Of a stretch of 64,000 bases of DNA, positions 44,434 to 53,727 are shown in pieces. The stretch is from Spirosoma arboris (GTDB lineage Bacteria; Bacteroidota; Bacteroidia; Cytophagales; Spirosomataceae), in NCBI RefSeq assembly GCF_009754945.1, contig NZ_WPIN01000002.1, forward strand, positions 310,001 through 374,000, written 5' to 3'. The notes under the pieces were generated by a model. That model saw only the letters and a program-made list of their open reading frames with translations, ran no database searches and had not been told where the DNA came from. Each line of letters opens with the position of its first letter. Within the stretch, counting starts at the first letter, position 1. The translations under genes and the position numbers were made by a program.

Positions 44434-45771
44434 TTACTTCTTTGCGGTATACGTAACTCGCCAAACTTTCCCCTTCACGGAGTCACTAATGTAAAGCGAG
44501 CCATCGGGGCCTTGTGCCAATCCTACGGGTCGGGCCACAGCATCGCCGGGACTGGCGAGATCAAGTTTACCAGCATTGACGTCGGTGCCGGGCTTACCCA
44601 GTTCAGATACACCCGCAAAATTCTCAGCAAACACTTCGTACTTACCCGACGGACGGCCGTCTTTTCCGAACGGAATGAATGCCACAAAATAACCGCCCTG
44701 TTTCAACGGAGCGCGGTTCCAGGAACCGTGGAAGCAGACAAATGCGCCGTTTTTGTAGCGAGCGGGGAAGCTATTGCCCGTGTAAAACAACAGGTCATTA
44801 GGGGCCCAGTGGCCAGGAAATGCCATAATCGGTTTGTCTTTTCCAGCGCATCGGTCTACTTTGGTGCCATCGCCACCATATTCAGGGGCCAGGAATTTCT
44901 GGTTTTTCTCATGGTTGTTATAGCAATACGGCCAGCCAAAGTCCGACCCTTCTTTTACCATCAGGAACTCTTCAGAAGGTAACTCTGCACTTACCTCATC
45001 GGTAAAGACACCACCCCAGTTATTGAGGTTATCGCGACCATGTTGCAAAGCATAAAGTGTATTAGTTGCCGTGTTCCAGTCAAGAGCAACAGCATTACGG
45101 ATACCGGTTGCATAGCGCTTGCCATCGGCTTTGTGCTGATTCAGTTTGTTTGCATCAAAAACCCAGATGCCGCCGTACTCTTCCAGAATCGGACAGGGGT
45201 CCATACCCTTCGAGCCTTTTTGCCGGTCTTTCTCCTGACAGGCATTGGAGGGCGCCCCAAAGTTCACAAACAATTTCCCATCGGGCGAGATCGCTAGTGA
45301 TTTACTGGCATGCTGGCGTTGAAGGGTTAAACCCGTAATAATTGGTTCGGCAGGTGTTGTTTCCAGGATCTTCCCGTTGGTCAATTTATAGCGGTAAACA
45401 GAGGTATCCGATGAGGCATAGAGGTAGTCGTTATAAATGCCCATCCCCGTACCAGTATTGTTGCCAAACATAACCGTCTGATCGGCTTTTCCGTCTCCGT
45501 TGCTGTCCATCAACTCAACAATACCTTTACCATCATTAAGTTTTTCCAATTTAACGAACACTGTACCAACTTTATCGACAGCCATGTGCCGGGCTTTTCC
45601 GAGGTTATCGGCAAAAACCGACGCCTGAAAGCCATTCGCGAGTTTGATACCCCCGTTGTCAGGCGGGCTGACCGTACGGTTAGTAACTGGAGTAGGGCGT
45701 AATTTTGTAGGTTTTTGGGGTCCTGCAACAGCTACGGTTATAGCTGTCAGTAAAAGCAGAGCTGCTTTCAT
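44434..45771 (-). CDS. L-sorbosone dehydrogenase-like exported beta-propeller protein
   Basis: About 445 residues from MKAALLLLTAITVAVAGPQ at 45771; the frame is open 138 bases further up, but the internal ATG carries the signal peptide. Propeller blades with IKLANGFQASVFADNLGKAR, SKSLAISPDGKLFVNFGAPS, GIRNAVALDWNTATNTLYAL, SDFGWPYCYNNHEKNQKFLA and ARPVGLAQGPDGSLYISDSV are typical of the PQQ-dependent sorbosone/glucose dehydrogenase group. Cofactor use is not shown. It is divergent from the PA14 gene. Confidence 0.88.
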   Translation of the reverse strand: MKAALLLLTAITVAVAGPQKPTKLRPTPVTNRTVSPPDNGGIKLANGFQASVFADNLGKARHMAVDKVGTVFVKLEKLNDGKGIVELMDSNGDGKADQTVMFGNNTGTGMGIYNDYLYASSDTSVYRYKLTNGKILETTPAEPIITGLTLQRQHASKSLAISPDGKLFVNFGAPSNACQEKDRQKGSKGMDPCPILEEYGGIWVFDANKLNQHKADGKRYATGIRNAVALDWNTATNTLYALQHGRDNLNNWGGVFTDEVSAELPSEEFLMVKEGSDFGWPYCYNNHEKNQKFLAPEYGGDGTKVDRCAGKDKPIMAFPGHWAPNDLLFYTGNSFPARYKNGAFVCFHGSWNRAPLKQGGYFVAFIPFGKDGRPSGKYEVFAENFAGVSELGKPGTDVNAGKLDLASPGDAVARPVGLAQGPDGSLYISDSVKGKVWRVTYTAKK

Positions 45772-45909
45772 AATGAACGTGATTGGGTTTGCGGTATGGT
45801 TAGCTAAACGGGTGATTTGCGCTAAAAGTTTTTTAATGAAATCTGCAAACCGTTCTATTTCGGTAATTTTGGTGGGTATCTCTAGTTGCTTTGTTTCTTT
45901 TCCAGGCAT

Positions 45910-47625
45910 ATGAATAAACTTGTTACATTAATCGCTCGACAGCTAACAGCTTTATCGCTAGGTTGGCTACTGTCGGTACCTATATACGCCCAGAGTGATT
46001 TACCCCCGTTATCACTTTCTCAACTAACTAAGCCAGCTGGCTGGCAATTAGTAGGCTCCGTATCGCCCAATGCAGACGGTACATCGATGCAACCTAAACC
46101 TGGTGCTAATGTGCTGATGGGTTCCAGTGAACCCTTAACGCTCCTGACCCCATCTGCCGATTTCCGCCTGCGTTTCGACGTGCTAATGACACCAAACGCT
46201 GATGTCATGCTAACACTACCAAATGGGCAGCCAATTAGTCTGGCCCATTCGCAGGAAATTTCCCGTTTACTGAAAGCACCTGGCTTATGGCAAACCATTG
46301 ATCTATGGTACAAAATTGGAAGTGGAAAGTTGCCTTCCATACTCGAAAAGCTCGCCATCAATGGAGTTACCGTTCGCGAAGGACAGACATTGGCGGGTAA
46401 GGCAAGTAGTACGCCAGGTCCCCTTACTATCATGACTAAAACAGGGACGGTAGCGATTCGTAATGTTGGGTATCGGGTTATGACGCCCCGTATCGTAGCT
46501 CAATGGAGCGGCCCTTTGAACTATACCATTGTTGAAGGTGGCTATATTCAGAATCCAGAAGATGCTGCCAAGAAGAAAGTTCTGAAACAGGACACGACCA
46601 GCCAACTGAATTATGAAGTATCGTATGGTCAATCCCGCCAATACACCATCTTTTTTTCGGGGAAATTAAATGCACTGCAAGCAGGTGATTACCGCTTCGA
46701 GCTTAACCAGGGTGGACTGGCCGCTTTGTGGATTGACGGTAAAGAAGTGCTGCCAATTAGTCACCTTGAATTGGGAATGCCGAATTCGAATACCATTCCA
46801 CTAACGGCAGGTCCGCATGACGTAAAGGTGTACTTCTCCCGCTCCTGGTTCCGGCCGGGTCTGGGTCTTTATGTGTCGCAGGCCGGTACTCGGCCCCAAC
46901 CGCTGCACGCGCCAACATCGCTCCCCGAACCAGACCCCGTTGCTGTTGTGAGTGTAAATCCAGACTTTGGTGATGCGGGGAATCAGGTACAGCGTATCCG
47001 CTCGTTTGTGCAACTTCCCGGCGAGAAAACGAAACGTACGCATAGCCTGTCGGTAGGTTCACCAGTTGGTATTCACTACACGGTCGACCTAAACCAGATG
47101 GCACTGATGCAGGTCTGGAAAGGCGATTTCGCGAATACTACCGAAATGTGGTACGAGCGGGGTGAACCTCAATTGCTCGCACCGCTGGGAGCGCCCGTTT
47201 ACTTGCCCGCCCAAACACCACTGATGGTACTGACAAATGACACAACTAGTTGGCCCGACAGTGTTGGCGAAAACAACCTTCAATACAAAGGCCTGACGAT
47301 TGATAAACAGGGAGTTCCTACGCTTACATATATGCTGGCCGGTGCTACGGTTACGGATGCAACTCGTGCAGAAGGAAATGCTCTTATTCGGACGTTGACG
47401 CTGGCAGGTTCGCCCGATGGAACGCCCTATTGCCGGTTAGCTGCCGGAACAACACTGGAAGAAGTAGGCAAAGGTTTGTATGCTGTCAACGACCGCAGTT
47501 ATTACATTCGCTTCGACCCAAAAGCTAAAGTGAAGGTGCGTCAGAGCAATGGAAAACAGGAGTTACTGCTACCTATTGATATGAAAAATGGAGCAGGTTC
47601 AGTGCAGTATTCGATTGTATTTTAA
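45910..47625 (+). CDS. Exported protein with keto-sugar-hydrolase-like, PA14 and C-terminal beta domains
   Basis: 572 residues with a signal peptide ending near YAQ. About 35-190 resembles the 3-keto-disaccharide hydrolase/DUF1080 jelly roll (ADFRLRFDVLMTPNADVMLT, APGLWQTIDLWYKIG). About 195-335 is a PA14 carbohydrate-binding domain (YTIFFSGKLNALQAGDYRFE, GPHDVKVYFSRSW). The C-terminal region (VGSPVGIHYTVDLNQMALMQ, WKGDFANTTEMWYERGEPQL) is shared by Bacteroidota proteins encoded near propeller/cytochrome genes. A role in sugar or polysaccharide oxidation is inferred. Confidence 0.82.
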   Translation: MNKLVTLIARQLTALSLGWLLSVPIYAQSDLPPLSLSQLTKPAGWQLVGSVSPNADGTSMQPKPGANVLMGSSEPLTLLTPSADFRLRFDVLMTPNADVMLTLPNGQPISLAHSQEISRLLKAPGLWQTIDLWYKIGSGKLPSILEKLAINGVTVREGQTLAGKASSTPGPLTIMTKTGTVAIRNVGYRVMTPRIVAQWSGPLNYTIVEGGYIQNPEDAAKKKVLKQDTTSQLNYEVSYGQSRQYTIFFSGKLNALQAGDYRFELNQGGLAALWIDGKEVLPISHLELGMPNSNTIPLTAGPHDVKVYFSRSWFRPGLGLYVSQAGTRPQPLHAPTSLPEPDPVAVVSVNPDFGDAGNQVQRIRSFVQLPGEKTKRTHSLSVGSPVGIHYTVDLNQMALMQVWKGDFANTTEMWYERGEPQLLAPLGAPVYLPAQTPLMVLTNDTTSWPDSVGENNLQYKGLTIDKQGVPTLTYMLAGATVTDATRAEGNALIRTLTLAGSPDGTPYCRLAAGTTLEEVGKGLYAVNDRSYYIRFDPKAKVKVRQSNGKQELLLPIDMKNGAGSVQYSIVF

Positions 47626-47639
47626 GACTGGTCAATTGG

Positions 47640-47703
47640 TGTAGTGAGTGAAATAGATGTAGGAGTAGCTGGAATATCCACTACATCTACTTCACTCACT
47701 ACA
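47640..47703. repeat. 23-bp inverted repeat upstream of csaA
   Basis: TGTAGTGAGTGAAATAGATG plus TAG and CTACATCTACTTCACTCACT plus ACA are complementary except for one base, with an 18-base loop. It lies between the PA14 gene and csaA on the same strand. Confidence 0.88.
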
Positions 47704-47724
47704 CTTCCTAACCCTCCTCTGACT

Positions 47725-48063
47725 ATGAATGACCAAATCACCTGGACAGACTTCGAGAAAGTGGAAATCCGCACGGGTACGATCATTGCGGCCGAAGCCT
47801 TTCCACAGGCTCGCAAACCAGCCTACAAATTGACAATCGATTTTGGCGAATTGGGTACTAAACGGACATCGGCCCAGCTCACCAAACTATATCAATCAGA
47901 TGAATTGGTCGGCAAGCAGGTGGTGGCGGTGGTCAATTTTCCACCCAAACAAATCGCCACATTTATGAGCGAATGCCTGGTTCTGGGTGCTGTTGCTGAT
48001 GATGGTACTGTAACCCTGCTTCAAACCGAACGACCAATCCAAAACGGATTACGAATTGCCTAA
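47725..48063 (+). CDS. csaA: CsaA-like tRNA-binding domain protein
   Basis: 112 residues from MNDQITWTDFEKVEIRTGTI; the longer open frame to 47644 only reads through the inverted repeat. The OB-fold has VEIRTGTIIAAEAFPQARKP, KRTSAQLTKLYQ, VVAVVNFPPKQIATFMSECL and VLGAV, as in CsaA and the C-terminus of MetRS. CsaA is described as an export-related chaperone and binds tRNA in vitro. It lies between two exported-enzyme genes. Confidence 0.93.
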   Translation: MNDQITWTDFEKVEIRTGTIIAAEAFPQARKPAYKLTIDFGELGTKRTSAQLTKLYQSDELVGKQVVAVVNFPPKQIATFMSECLVLGAVADDGTVTLLQTERPIQNGLRIA

Positions 48064-48110
48064 TTTTTGACCTGTCATTCCGGCGAAAACATCGGACAAG
48101 CAATAAAAAC

Positions 48111-50123
48111 ATGAAGAAGCTATTCTTTTATATTTTCACTCTTTCACTTATTAACTCATTCACCTTCGCCCAGCGTCCGGCGAGTGAGGAAGATTATTAC
48201 CGGATCGTTACGCTGCCAATTCCCGAAGACATCAAACTCGAAGTGGGTGGCCTTGCTCCATTACCCGATGGTCGTCTGGCGGTTTGTACACGCCGGGGCG
48301 AAGTCTGGATCATCAGTAACCCTTATATGCAGGGTAGCCGGGTGGCAACGTTCAAAAAATTTGCGTCGGGCTTGCACGAACCGTTAGGTCTGATGTGGCA
48401 TCCAAAAGGTTATTTCCTGTGTACACAACGGGGCGAAGTCACGAAGCTGGTCGATAAAGATGGCGATGATGTAGCCGACGAGTATAGCTCATTCTATAAA
48501 TGGCCGCTATCGGGAAATTATCATGAATATAGCTATGGCCCGCTGCTGTTGCCTGACGGTGACATGGTTATCACGCTCAACCTCGACTGGATTGGCTACG
48601 GAGCCAGTCTGGCCAAATGGCGCGGCTGGATGCTCAAACTGACCGAGAAAGGTGAAATGACGCCCTGGGCAACGGGCCTTCGCTCACCAGCAGGTTTCGG
48701 TATTCTGCGCGATGGCAGCATTCTATATACCGAAAACCAGGGTGACTGGGTAGGATCAGGCCGGATGACGCACCTTACTAAAGGCGCGTTTGCTGGTAAC
48801 CCAGCCGGTCTTCGCTGGTCAGGTGAACCGGGTTCTCCCTTAGCGTTGAAGCCCGAAGACGTACCCAGCACAGGCAAGCCTATGTTTGAGGTGGCCAAAA
48901 CGATCAAAGAATTGAAAGTTCCGGCTGTGTGGTTCCCTCACACACTCATGGGCATTTCAACTTCGGACTTCAAACAGGACACGACCAATGGCGCCTTTGG
49001 TCCTTTCACAGATCAGTTATTTGTTGGCGATCAGGGACATAGCAAAATCATGCGGGTAGCGCTCGAAAAAGTAAACGGTGAGTGGCAGGGTGCTTGTTTC
49101 CCCTTCCGCGAAGGCTTCGAATCGGGTATTATCCGTACCGTTTGGGGACAGGATGGTTCCATGTTCGTGGGCATGACGAGCCGGGGTTGGGCAGCCACAG
49201 GAAAAGAGCCCTATGGTATTCAACGGTTGGTCTGGACGGGCAAAACGCCTTTCGAAATGAAAACCATTACCTCCAAACCCGATGGTTTCGAAGTAACATT
49301 TACCCTACCCGTTGACCGCAAGACCGCCGAAAACCCTGAAAGCTACAGCCTGAACAGTTTCACCTATCGCTATCACAGAACCTACGGAAGCCCAATCGAA
49401 GATGCCAGGCCGGTGCCGATTCGAGGGGTTGTCGTTGCGCCCGATGGCCTGAGTGCCCGCATTGTTGCTGATACCGTTCTTCGCGAGGGATACATTCACG
49501 AAGTCAAAGCAGAAGGTGTTCGGTCGGCTTCGGGGAGTACACCATTGCTACATGCAACGGGCTACTATACCCTCAATGCCATTGCACCGGGCGAGAAATT
49601 GACGCTGCCAGCACGGGCTGTTGCCATTGCAAAGCATGAACATGCCGACATGGTGGCAACTGAGAAAAAAGCTGCGGTAACAGCGAATAAAAATGTAAAA
49701 GCGGTGAACGCCAAACGTACTATCGCCATGCCTGCCGACTGGACCAACGGCCCCGATCAATCCCTTACAATTGGCACCAAGCCAGGATTGAAATTCGATG
49801 TCGACAAGCTGGAAGTGAAAGCGGGCAGCAAGATCAAACTCGTGTTCAACAACAACGATGACATGCTGCACAACTGCGTTATCACGAAACCCGGTGCCGC
49901 CAATGCCGTTGGTGATGCCGCCCTAAAACTGAACCTGAACGGCCCAAAAATGAACTATGTCCCAAACTCGCCAAACGTATTGTTTCATACTAATATCCTT
50001 CAACCCGAAACGTCCGAAACAATCTATTTCCTGGCTCCTACCGAACCCGGCGATTACCAGTTCGTCTGTTCCTTCCCCGGTCACTCGTCGCTGATGCAGG
50101 GAACGTTAAAAGTCGTTAAATAG
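48111..50123 (+). CDS. Exported beta-propeller protein fused to a plastocyanin-like blue-copper domain
   Basis: 670 residues with a signal peptide (FFYIFTLSLINSFTFAQ). About 30-390 is a propeller (GGLAPLPDGRLAVCTRRGEV, LRSPAGFGILRDGSILYTEN). A beta-sandwich follows to about 500, then a cupredoxin at about 560-670 with all four type 1 copper ligands: His in DDMLHNCVIT (about 587), Cys in YQFVCSFPGH (about 653), the following His, and Met in SSLMQGTL. The Cu site implies electron transfer, perhaps coupled to sugar oxidation by the neighbouring exported dehydrogenase-like protein. Confidence 0.88.
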   Translation: MKKLFFYIFTLSLINSFTFAQRPASEEDYYRIVTLPIPEDIKLEVGGLAPLPDGRLAVCTRRGEVWIISNPYMQGSRVATFKKFASGLHEPLGLMWHPKGYFLCTQRGEVTKLVDKDGDDVADEYSSFYKWPLSGNYHEYSYGPLLLPDGDMVITLNLDWIGYGASLAKWRGWMLKLTEKGEMTPWATGLRSPAGFGILRDGSILYTENQGDWVGSGRMTHLTKGAFAGNPAGLRWSGEPGSPLALKPEDVPSTGKPMFEVAKTIKELKVPAVWFPHTLMGISTSDFKQDTTNGAFGPFTDQLFVGDQGHSKIMRVALEKVNGEWQGACFPFREGFESGIIRTVWGQDGSMFVGMTSRGWAATGKEPYGIQRLVWTGKTPFEMKTITSKPDGFEVTFTLPVDRKTAENPESYSLNSFTYRYHRTYGSPIEDARPVPIRGVVVAPDGLSARIVADTVLREGYIHEVKAEGVRSASGSTPLLHATGYYTLNAIAPGEKLTLPARAVAIAKHEHADMVATEKKAAVTANKNVKAVNAKRTIAMPADWTNGPDQSLTIGTKPGLKFDVDKLEVKAGSKIKLVFNNNDDMLHNCVITKPGAANAVGDAALKLNLNGPKMNYVPNSPNVLFHTNILQPETSETIYFLAPTEPGDYQFVCSFPGHSSLMQGTLKVVK

Positions 50124-50163
50124 GGCTGCACTTAGCGCGCGCTCTTTCCGCTTATCATTAACT

Positions 50164-50195
50164 AATGACGCTTTCTATGGGAGCGTCATTATTTT
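50164..50195 (+). terminator. Intrinsic terminator after the blue-copper propeller gene
   Basis: AATGACGCT (50164-50172) and AGCGTCATT (50182-50190) pair around a nine-base loop, followed by ATTTTTAC. It lies about 40 bases after the stop. Confidence 0.82.
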
Positions 50196-50240
50196 TACGT
50201 CACGCTGTAGCCCAAGTGTGCATTTTTCCGTTCTATCCCT

Positions 50241-50777
50241 ATGCGAACTGTTTCACTGCTCACCATATTCTTCTTGATATCGTTAACAATCCACGCCCAG
50301 CAACGCCGACGTGATGACGACACCTCCCATTACCGATCTGTACCCGTTCCAGCGCATTTGCTGCCTATCGAACGTGCCTTTGGATCATCGTCGCTGGGGA
50401 GTTTGTATTTCTACGGAGGTAAAAAACTCTCTTCGCCCTATTCGCTGGAGATTCCATTCTATGAACTGAATGACCCAGATGTATCCCACCATTTCCAGGC
50501 ATTTCGCACCCTGACGACCTTAAGCCGTTTAACGGCAATTGCCCCACTAGCTTATATTTTATTGACCAGCAACCGAACCAATGGCACATATTGGTCGGTC
50601 TATGGTGGCTCTATAGCCGCTTCCCTGACACTCTCAATTATCGGTAATGGTCAGGTTAACAAAGCCGTTACGCGTTACAACGAAATGCTTCGACAGCCGC
50701 GCGTGAGTATATCGGCAGCGCGTATACCCATCACAGGTCAGGTTTCTATGGGCGCTGGATTAGTCTGGTCATTCTGA
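50241..50777 (+). CDS. Exported hypothetical protein
   Basis: 178 residues with a signal peptide (MRTVSLLTIFFLISLTIHAQ). The mature part has a polar Arg/Asp stretch, SLGSLYFYGGKKLSSPYSLE, and one or two hydrophobic segments (LTAIAPLAYILLT, YGGSIAASLTLSIIG). The end (ITGQVSMGAGLVWSF) looks like a beta-strand finishing in Phe, as seen in outer-membrane-associated proteins. No family recognised. A terminator follows after 25 bases. Confidence 0.7.
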   Translation: MRTVSLLTIFFLISLTIHAQQRRRDDDTSHYRSVPVPAHLLPIERAFGSSSLGSLYFYGGKKLSSPYSLEIPFYELNDPDVSHHFQAFRTLTTLSRLTAIAPLAYILLTSNRTNGTYWSVYGGSIAASLTLSIIGNGQVNKAVTRYNEMLRQPRVSISAARIPITGQVSMGAGLVWSF

Positions 50778-50802
50778 AAACCGTCTCTATCATTTCTATG
50801 AG

Positions 50803-50831
50803 AGCGCAGGCCAATGGTTTGCGCTTTTTTG
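50803..50831 (+). terminator. Intrinsic terminator after the 178-residue protein gene
   Basis: AGCGCAGGCC pairs (with two G-U pairs) with GGTTTGCGCT around AAT and is followed by six T. It lies just upstream of the M28 peptidase start, which argues for the ATG at 50861 rather than the earlier in-frame start at 50798. Confidence 0.85.
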
Positions 50832-50860
50832 TTAGCTTCGCTGAGATAATCAGCAAACAC

Positions 50861-52246
50861 ATGCAAACCAGAACGTTACTTCCTTTTTTTATTTCATTCT
50901 TTCTTCTTTCTCCCCTACTCAACGCCCAAACAATCCTAAACCGAGACCCTCAAATCGCCGATCTGGTCAGCCAGGTTTCGGCCGATAGTCTGCGTGCGCA
51001 TATCAATGGACTTGTAAGTTTTGGGACCCGTCACACATTGAGCGTACCCGCCGATGCAAATGCGCAGGTTGGTAAAAAAGGGCTTGGAGCTGCTCGTCAG
51101 TGGATTCTTGGAAAGTTCAATCAATACGCCAAACAATCGGGTGGACGCATGACCGCAACGCTCGATACCTGGACGCTCCAGCCCGACGGCAAGCGTGTGG
51201 ATAAGCCCGCTAACATGGGAAACGTGATGGCAACGCTCAAAGGTACTGATCCCAACGACGACCGGGTTTTCATCGTGCAGGGCCATATGGACAGCCGGGT
51301 TACCAACGTAATGAACCGCGAATCGGACGCACCGGGCGCTAATGACGATGGGTCTGGTACAGCCGCCGTAATCGAGCTTTGCCGAGTAATGAGTAAGTCT
51401 TCATTTCCGGCTACAGTCATCTTTGTCACGCTGACAGGCGAAGAACAGGGTTTATTGGGAGCCGAGCATTTGTCAGAACGGGCCGTTAAGGAGAAATGGA
51501 ATCTGGAAGCCGTGCTGAACAACGACATTATGGGCAGCAATAACAGCAGCGATACGCGCATTATCGATAATACCCGACTGCGCGTTTTCAGTGAGGGGTT
51601 ACCTGCTAGCTTATTAAAAGACACGACCGGACGTATCGGTCAGATTCAGCGGTTTGGGAATGAAAACGATGGAAAGGCCCGCACACTAGCCCGTTACCTG
51701 AAAGAAATTGGTGAACGCTACGTCGAAAATCTGGAAGTGGTGATGGTGTACCGCAACGACCGCTATCTGCGTGGGGGCGATCATACGCCATATGTGCAAC
51801 GCGGATTTGCCGCTGTGCGGATGACGGAAATGAACGAAAACTACGAACACCAGCACCAGGATTTGCGCACCGAGAACGGTACAGAGTTTGGCGATTATCC
51901 TAAGTTCATGGATTTTGAGTACCTGCGAAAAAACACGGCGGTCAATCTGGCGACACTTGCCAATTTGGCTAAAGCTCCAATGGTACCTCAGAAAGTAACC
52001 GTCGATGTTCGGAACCTGACCAACGCAACGGTTCTGTATTGGCAGGCTCCTCAGGCAGGCAAGGTAAAAGGTTATTACGTGTTGATGCGCGAAACCTACT
52101 GGCCATTCTGGCAGAAGAAATTCTTTACGAACAAACTCGGTATGACACTGCCTTTCTCAAAAGACAATTATTATTTCGCCGTACAGGCCGTTAGCGAAGA
52201 TGGAAATGAGAGCTTACCAGTGCTGCCTGTCCCGAATTTGCGGTAA
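50861..52246 (+). CDS. M28-family zinc aminopeptidase, exported
   Basis: 461 residues from MQTRTLLPFFISFFLLSPLL with a signal peptide ending near NAQ. Metal and catalytic residues: His and Asp in IVQGHMDSRV, Asp in PGANDDGSGTAAV, Glu-Glu in TLTGEEQGLLGAEHL, Asp in LNNDIMGSN, and a C-terminal His in NENYEHQHQDL. About 380-461 is a fibronectin-III-like tail (VTVDVRNLTNATVLYWQAPQ). It cleaves N-terminal residues from peptides outside the cytoplasm. Confidence 0.93.
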   Translation: MQTRTLLPFFISFFLLSPLLNAQTILNRDPQIADLVSQVSADSLRAHINGLVSFGTRHTLSVPADANAQVGKKGLGAARQWILGKFNQYAKQSGGRMTATLDTWTLQPDGKRVDKPANMGNVMATLKGTDPNDDRVFIVQGHMDSRVTNVMNRESDAPGANDDGSGTAAVIELCRVMSKSSFPATVIFVTLTGEEQGLLGAEHLSERAVKEKWNLEAVLNNDIMGSNNSSDTRIIDNTRLRVFSEGLPASLLKDTTGRIGQIQRFGNENDGKARTLARYLKEIGERYVENLEVVMVYRNDRYLRGGDHTPYVQRGFAAVRMTEMNENYEHQHQDLRTENGTEFGDYPKFMDFEYLRKNTAVNLATLANLAKAPMVPQKVTVDVRNLTNATVLYWQAPQAGKVKGYYVLMRETYWPFWQKKFFTNKLGMTLPFSKDNYYFAVQAVSEDGNESLPVLPVPNLR

Positions 52247-52249
52247 AAT

Positions 52250-52310
52250 TTATTAAACACAGAGGCACAGAGGTTAAAATTCTTTTTCTCTGTGTTTCTG
52301 TAATTAATAA
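52250..52310. repeat. Imperfect inverted repeat after the M28 peptidase gene
   Basis: TTATTAAACACAGAGGCACA plus GAG pairs with CTCTGTGTTTCTGTAATTAA plus TAA at 19 of 23 positions, with a 15-base loop. Words CACAGAG/CTCTGTG repeat within the arms. Confidence 0.75.
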
Positions 52311-52358
52311 AATATCATAGTAAGCGAAGAACAATCTCCTCTAAATTATTCAGTTCCC

Positions 52359-53633
52359 ATGACCTCCCTCTCCAAACGGCAATTTCTAAAATCCCTCATC
52401 GGAACAACAGCCCTGTCGACCTGGGCGGGTCTGGAAGAGACGTTGGCCAATGTGACGCATATGTCGGCCACTACACTGGCCAATCAGGAAGAATTCTGGA
52501 TTAAAATTCGAACTGCTTACCCCGTAACGAACGACTTCATTCAGCTCGAAAACGGCTACTATTCCCTGGCTGCGCAACCAGTGATGGATGGCTATCTGAA
52601 GCATATTCAGGATGTAAACTCCGTGTCGTCCTATTACATGCGGACGCGTCAGTTTAGTGATAAGCGGGAGTCCCAATCCCAATTGGCAAAGTTGTTAGGT
52701 TGCTCGCCCGATGAGCTGATCATCACCCGAAACACTACCGAATCGTTGGACACGGTTATCGGAGGTCTGAACTGGAAAGCAGGCGACGAAGCCATCATGG
52801 CTTTGCAGGATTACGGCGCTATGCTCGATATGTTCAAACTTCAGGCTCGACGGCATGGCATTGTCAATCGGACGGTTTCACTCCCCAATCATCCTAAGTC
52901 CGACGAGGAAATTGTGAACCTGTACGAAAAAGCCATCACGCCCAGAACCCGCTTGCTGATGGTGTGCCATATGGTAAATATCACTGGCCAGATTCTGCCG
53001 ATTCGCCAGATTACAGAAATGGCCCATAAGCATAATGTGGAGGTGATGGTGGATGGCGCGCATGCATTCGGGCAGTTGAACTTTAAAATGGACGACCTCG
53101 GCGGGTGCGATTATTATGCCAGTAGTTTACACAAATGGCTGGGCACTCCGTTAGGCGCGGGCATTCTTTACGTACGCAAGGATAAGATAGCCCCCCTATG
53201 GCCGATGTTCGCCGATAGCAGCGTTCCTGACGACGATATTCGAAAGCTGAACCATACCGGCACACACCCTGTGGCCACCGATCTGGCGATTCAGGATGCC
53301 ATCAAATTCCAGGAATCCATTGGTATTGAGCGAAAAGAAGCGCGACTTCGGTACCTGCAACATTACTGGACTGATCAGGTGCGCCACCACCCAAACATCG
53401 TACTGAATACATCCGAAGTCCCAGCTCGTTCTTGTGCCATTGCCAATGTGGGCATAGCTGGCAAACCGCCCGCCGAGCTGGCTAAATCCCTGTTTTCGAC
53501 ATACAAAATCTTCACCGTCGCTATTGATAACCCGAATGCCGGGGTGCAGGGTGTACGCGTAACTCCTCATCTATACACGACGACTGCCGAGCTGGATACG
53601 TTTGTGAAAGCGTTGAAAGAATTGGCGGGTTAA
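52359..53633 (+). CDS. Exported class V PLP aminotransferase (isopenicillin-N-epimerase-like)
   Basis: 424 residues. The N-terminus (SLSKRQFLKSLIGTTALSTW) has a KR variant of the twin-arginine motif before a hydrophobic stretch, suggesting Tat export. The fold-type I core has ELIITRNTTESLDTVIGGL, VEVMVDGAHAFGQLNFKMDD (PLP-ring Asp) and the Schiff-base Lys in YYASSLHKWLGTPLGAGILY. Members act as epimerases, desulfurases or lyases, so the reaction cannot be named. A periplasmic PLP enzyme is uncommon; Tat export would fit a cofactor bound before transport. Confidence 0.88.
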   Translation: MTSLSKRQFLKSLIGTTALSTWAGLEETLANVTHMSATTLANQEEFWIKIRTAYPVTNDFIQLENGYYSLAAQPVMDGYLKHIQDVNSVSSYYMRTRQFSDKRESQSQLAKLLGCSPDELIITRNTTESLDTVIGGLNWKAGDEAIMALQDYGAMLDMFKLQARRHGIVNRTVSLPNHPKSDEEIVNLYEKAITPRTRLLMVCHMVNITGQILPIRQITEMAHKHNVEVMVDGAHAFGQLNFKMDDLGGCDYYASSLHKWLGTPLGAGILYVRKDKIAPLWPMFADSSVPDDDIRKLNHTGTHPVATDLAIQDAIKFQESIGIERKEARLRYLQHYWTDQVRHHPNIVLNTSEVPARSCAIANVGIAGKPPAELAKSLFSTYKIFTVAIDNPNAGVQGVRVTPHLYTTTAELDTFVKALKELAG

Positions 53634-53698
53634 TGTACCCATGGGCTTCAGCCCGTGTATGAGTTAGAATAAATCACGGGCTAAAGCCCGTAGGTACA
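53634..53698. repeat. Inverted repeat, GGGCTTCAGCCCGT family
   Basis: TGTACCCATGGGCTTCAGCC plus CGTG pairs with CACGGGCTAAAGCCCGTAGG plus TACA with three mismatches. The left arm shares GGGCTTCAGCCCGTGTATGA with the repeat at 35.8 kb. It separates the aminotransferase and S9 peptidase genes. Confidence 0.88.
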
Positions 53699-53727
53699 CA
53701 CCTCATAACCGTTTATTATTCACCAAC

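Noticed and set aside
45864..45871. TAATTTTG box upstream of the PA14 gene
   Set aside because: No TTG at the proper distance upstream; insufficient for a promoter call.
47644..47724. Extended N-terminus of CsaA
   Set aside because: The added 27 codons translate the inverted repeat; the ATG at 47725 matches the usual CsaA length.
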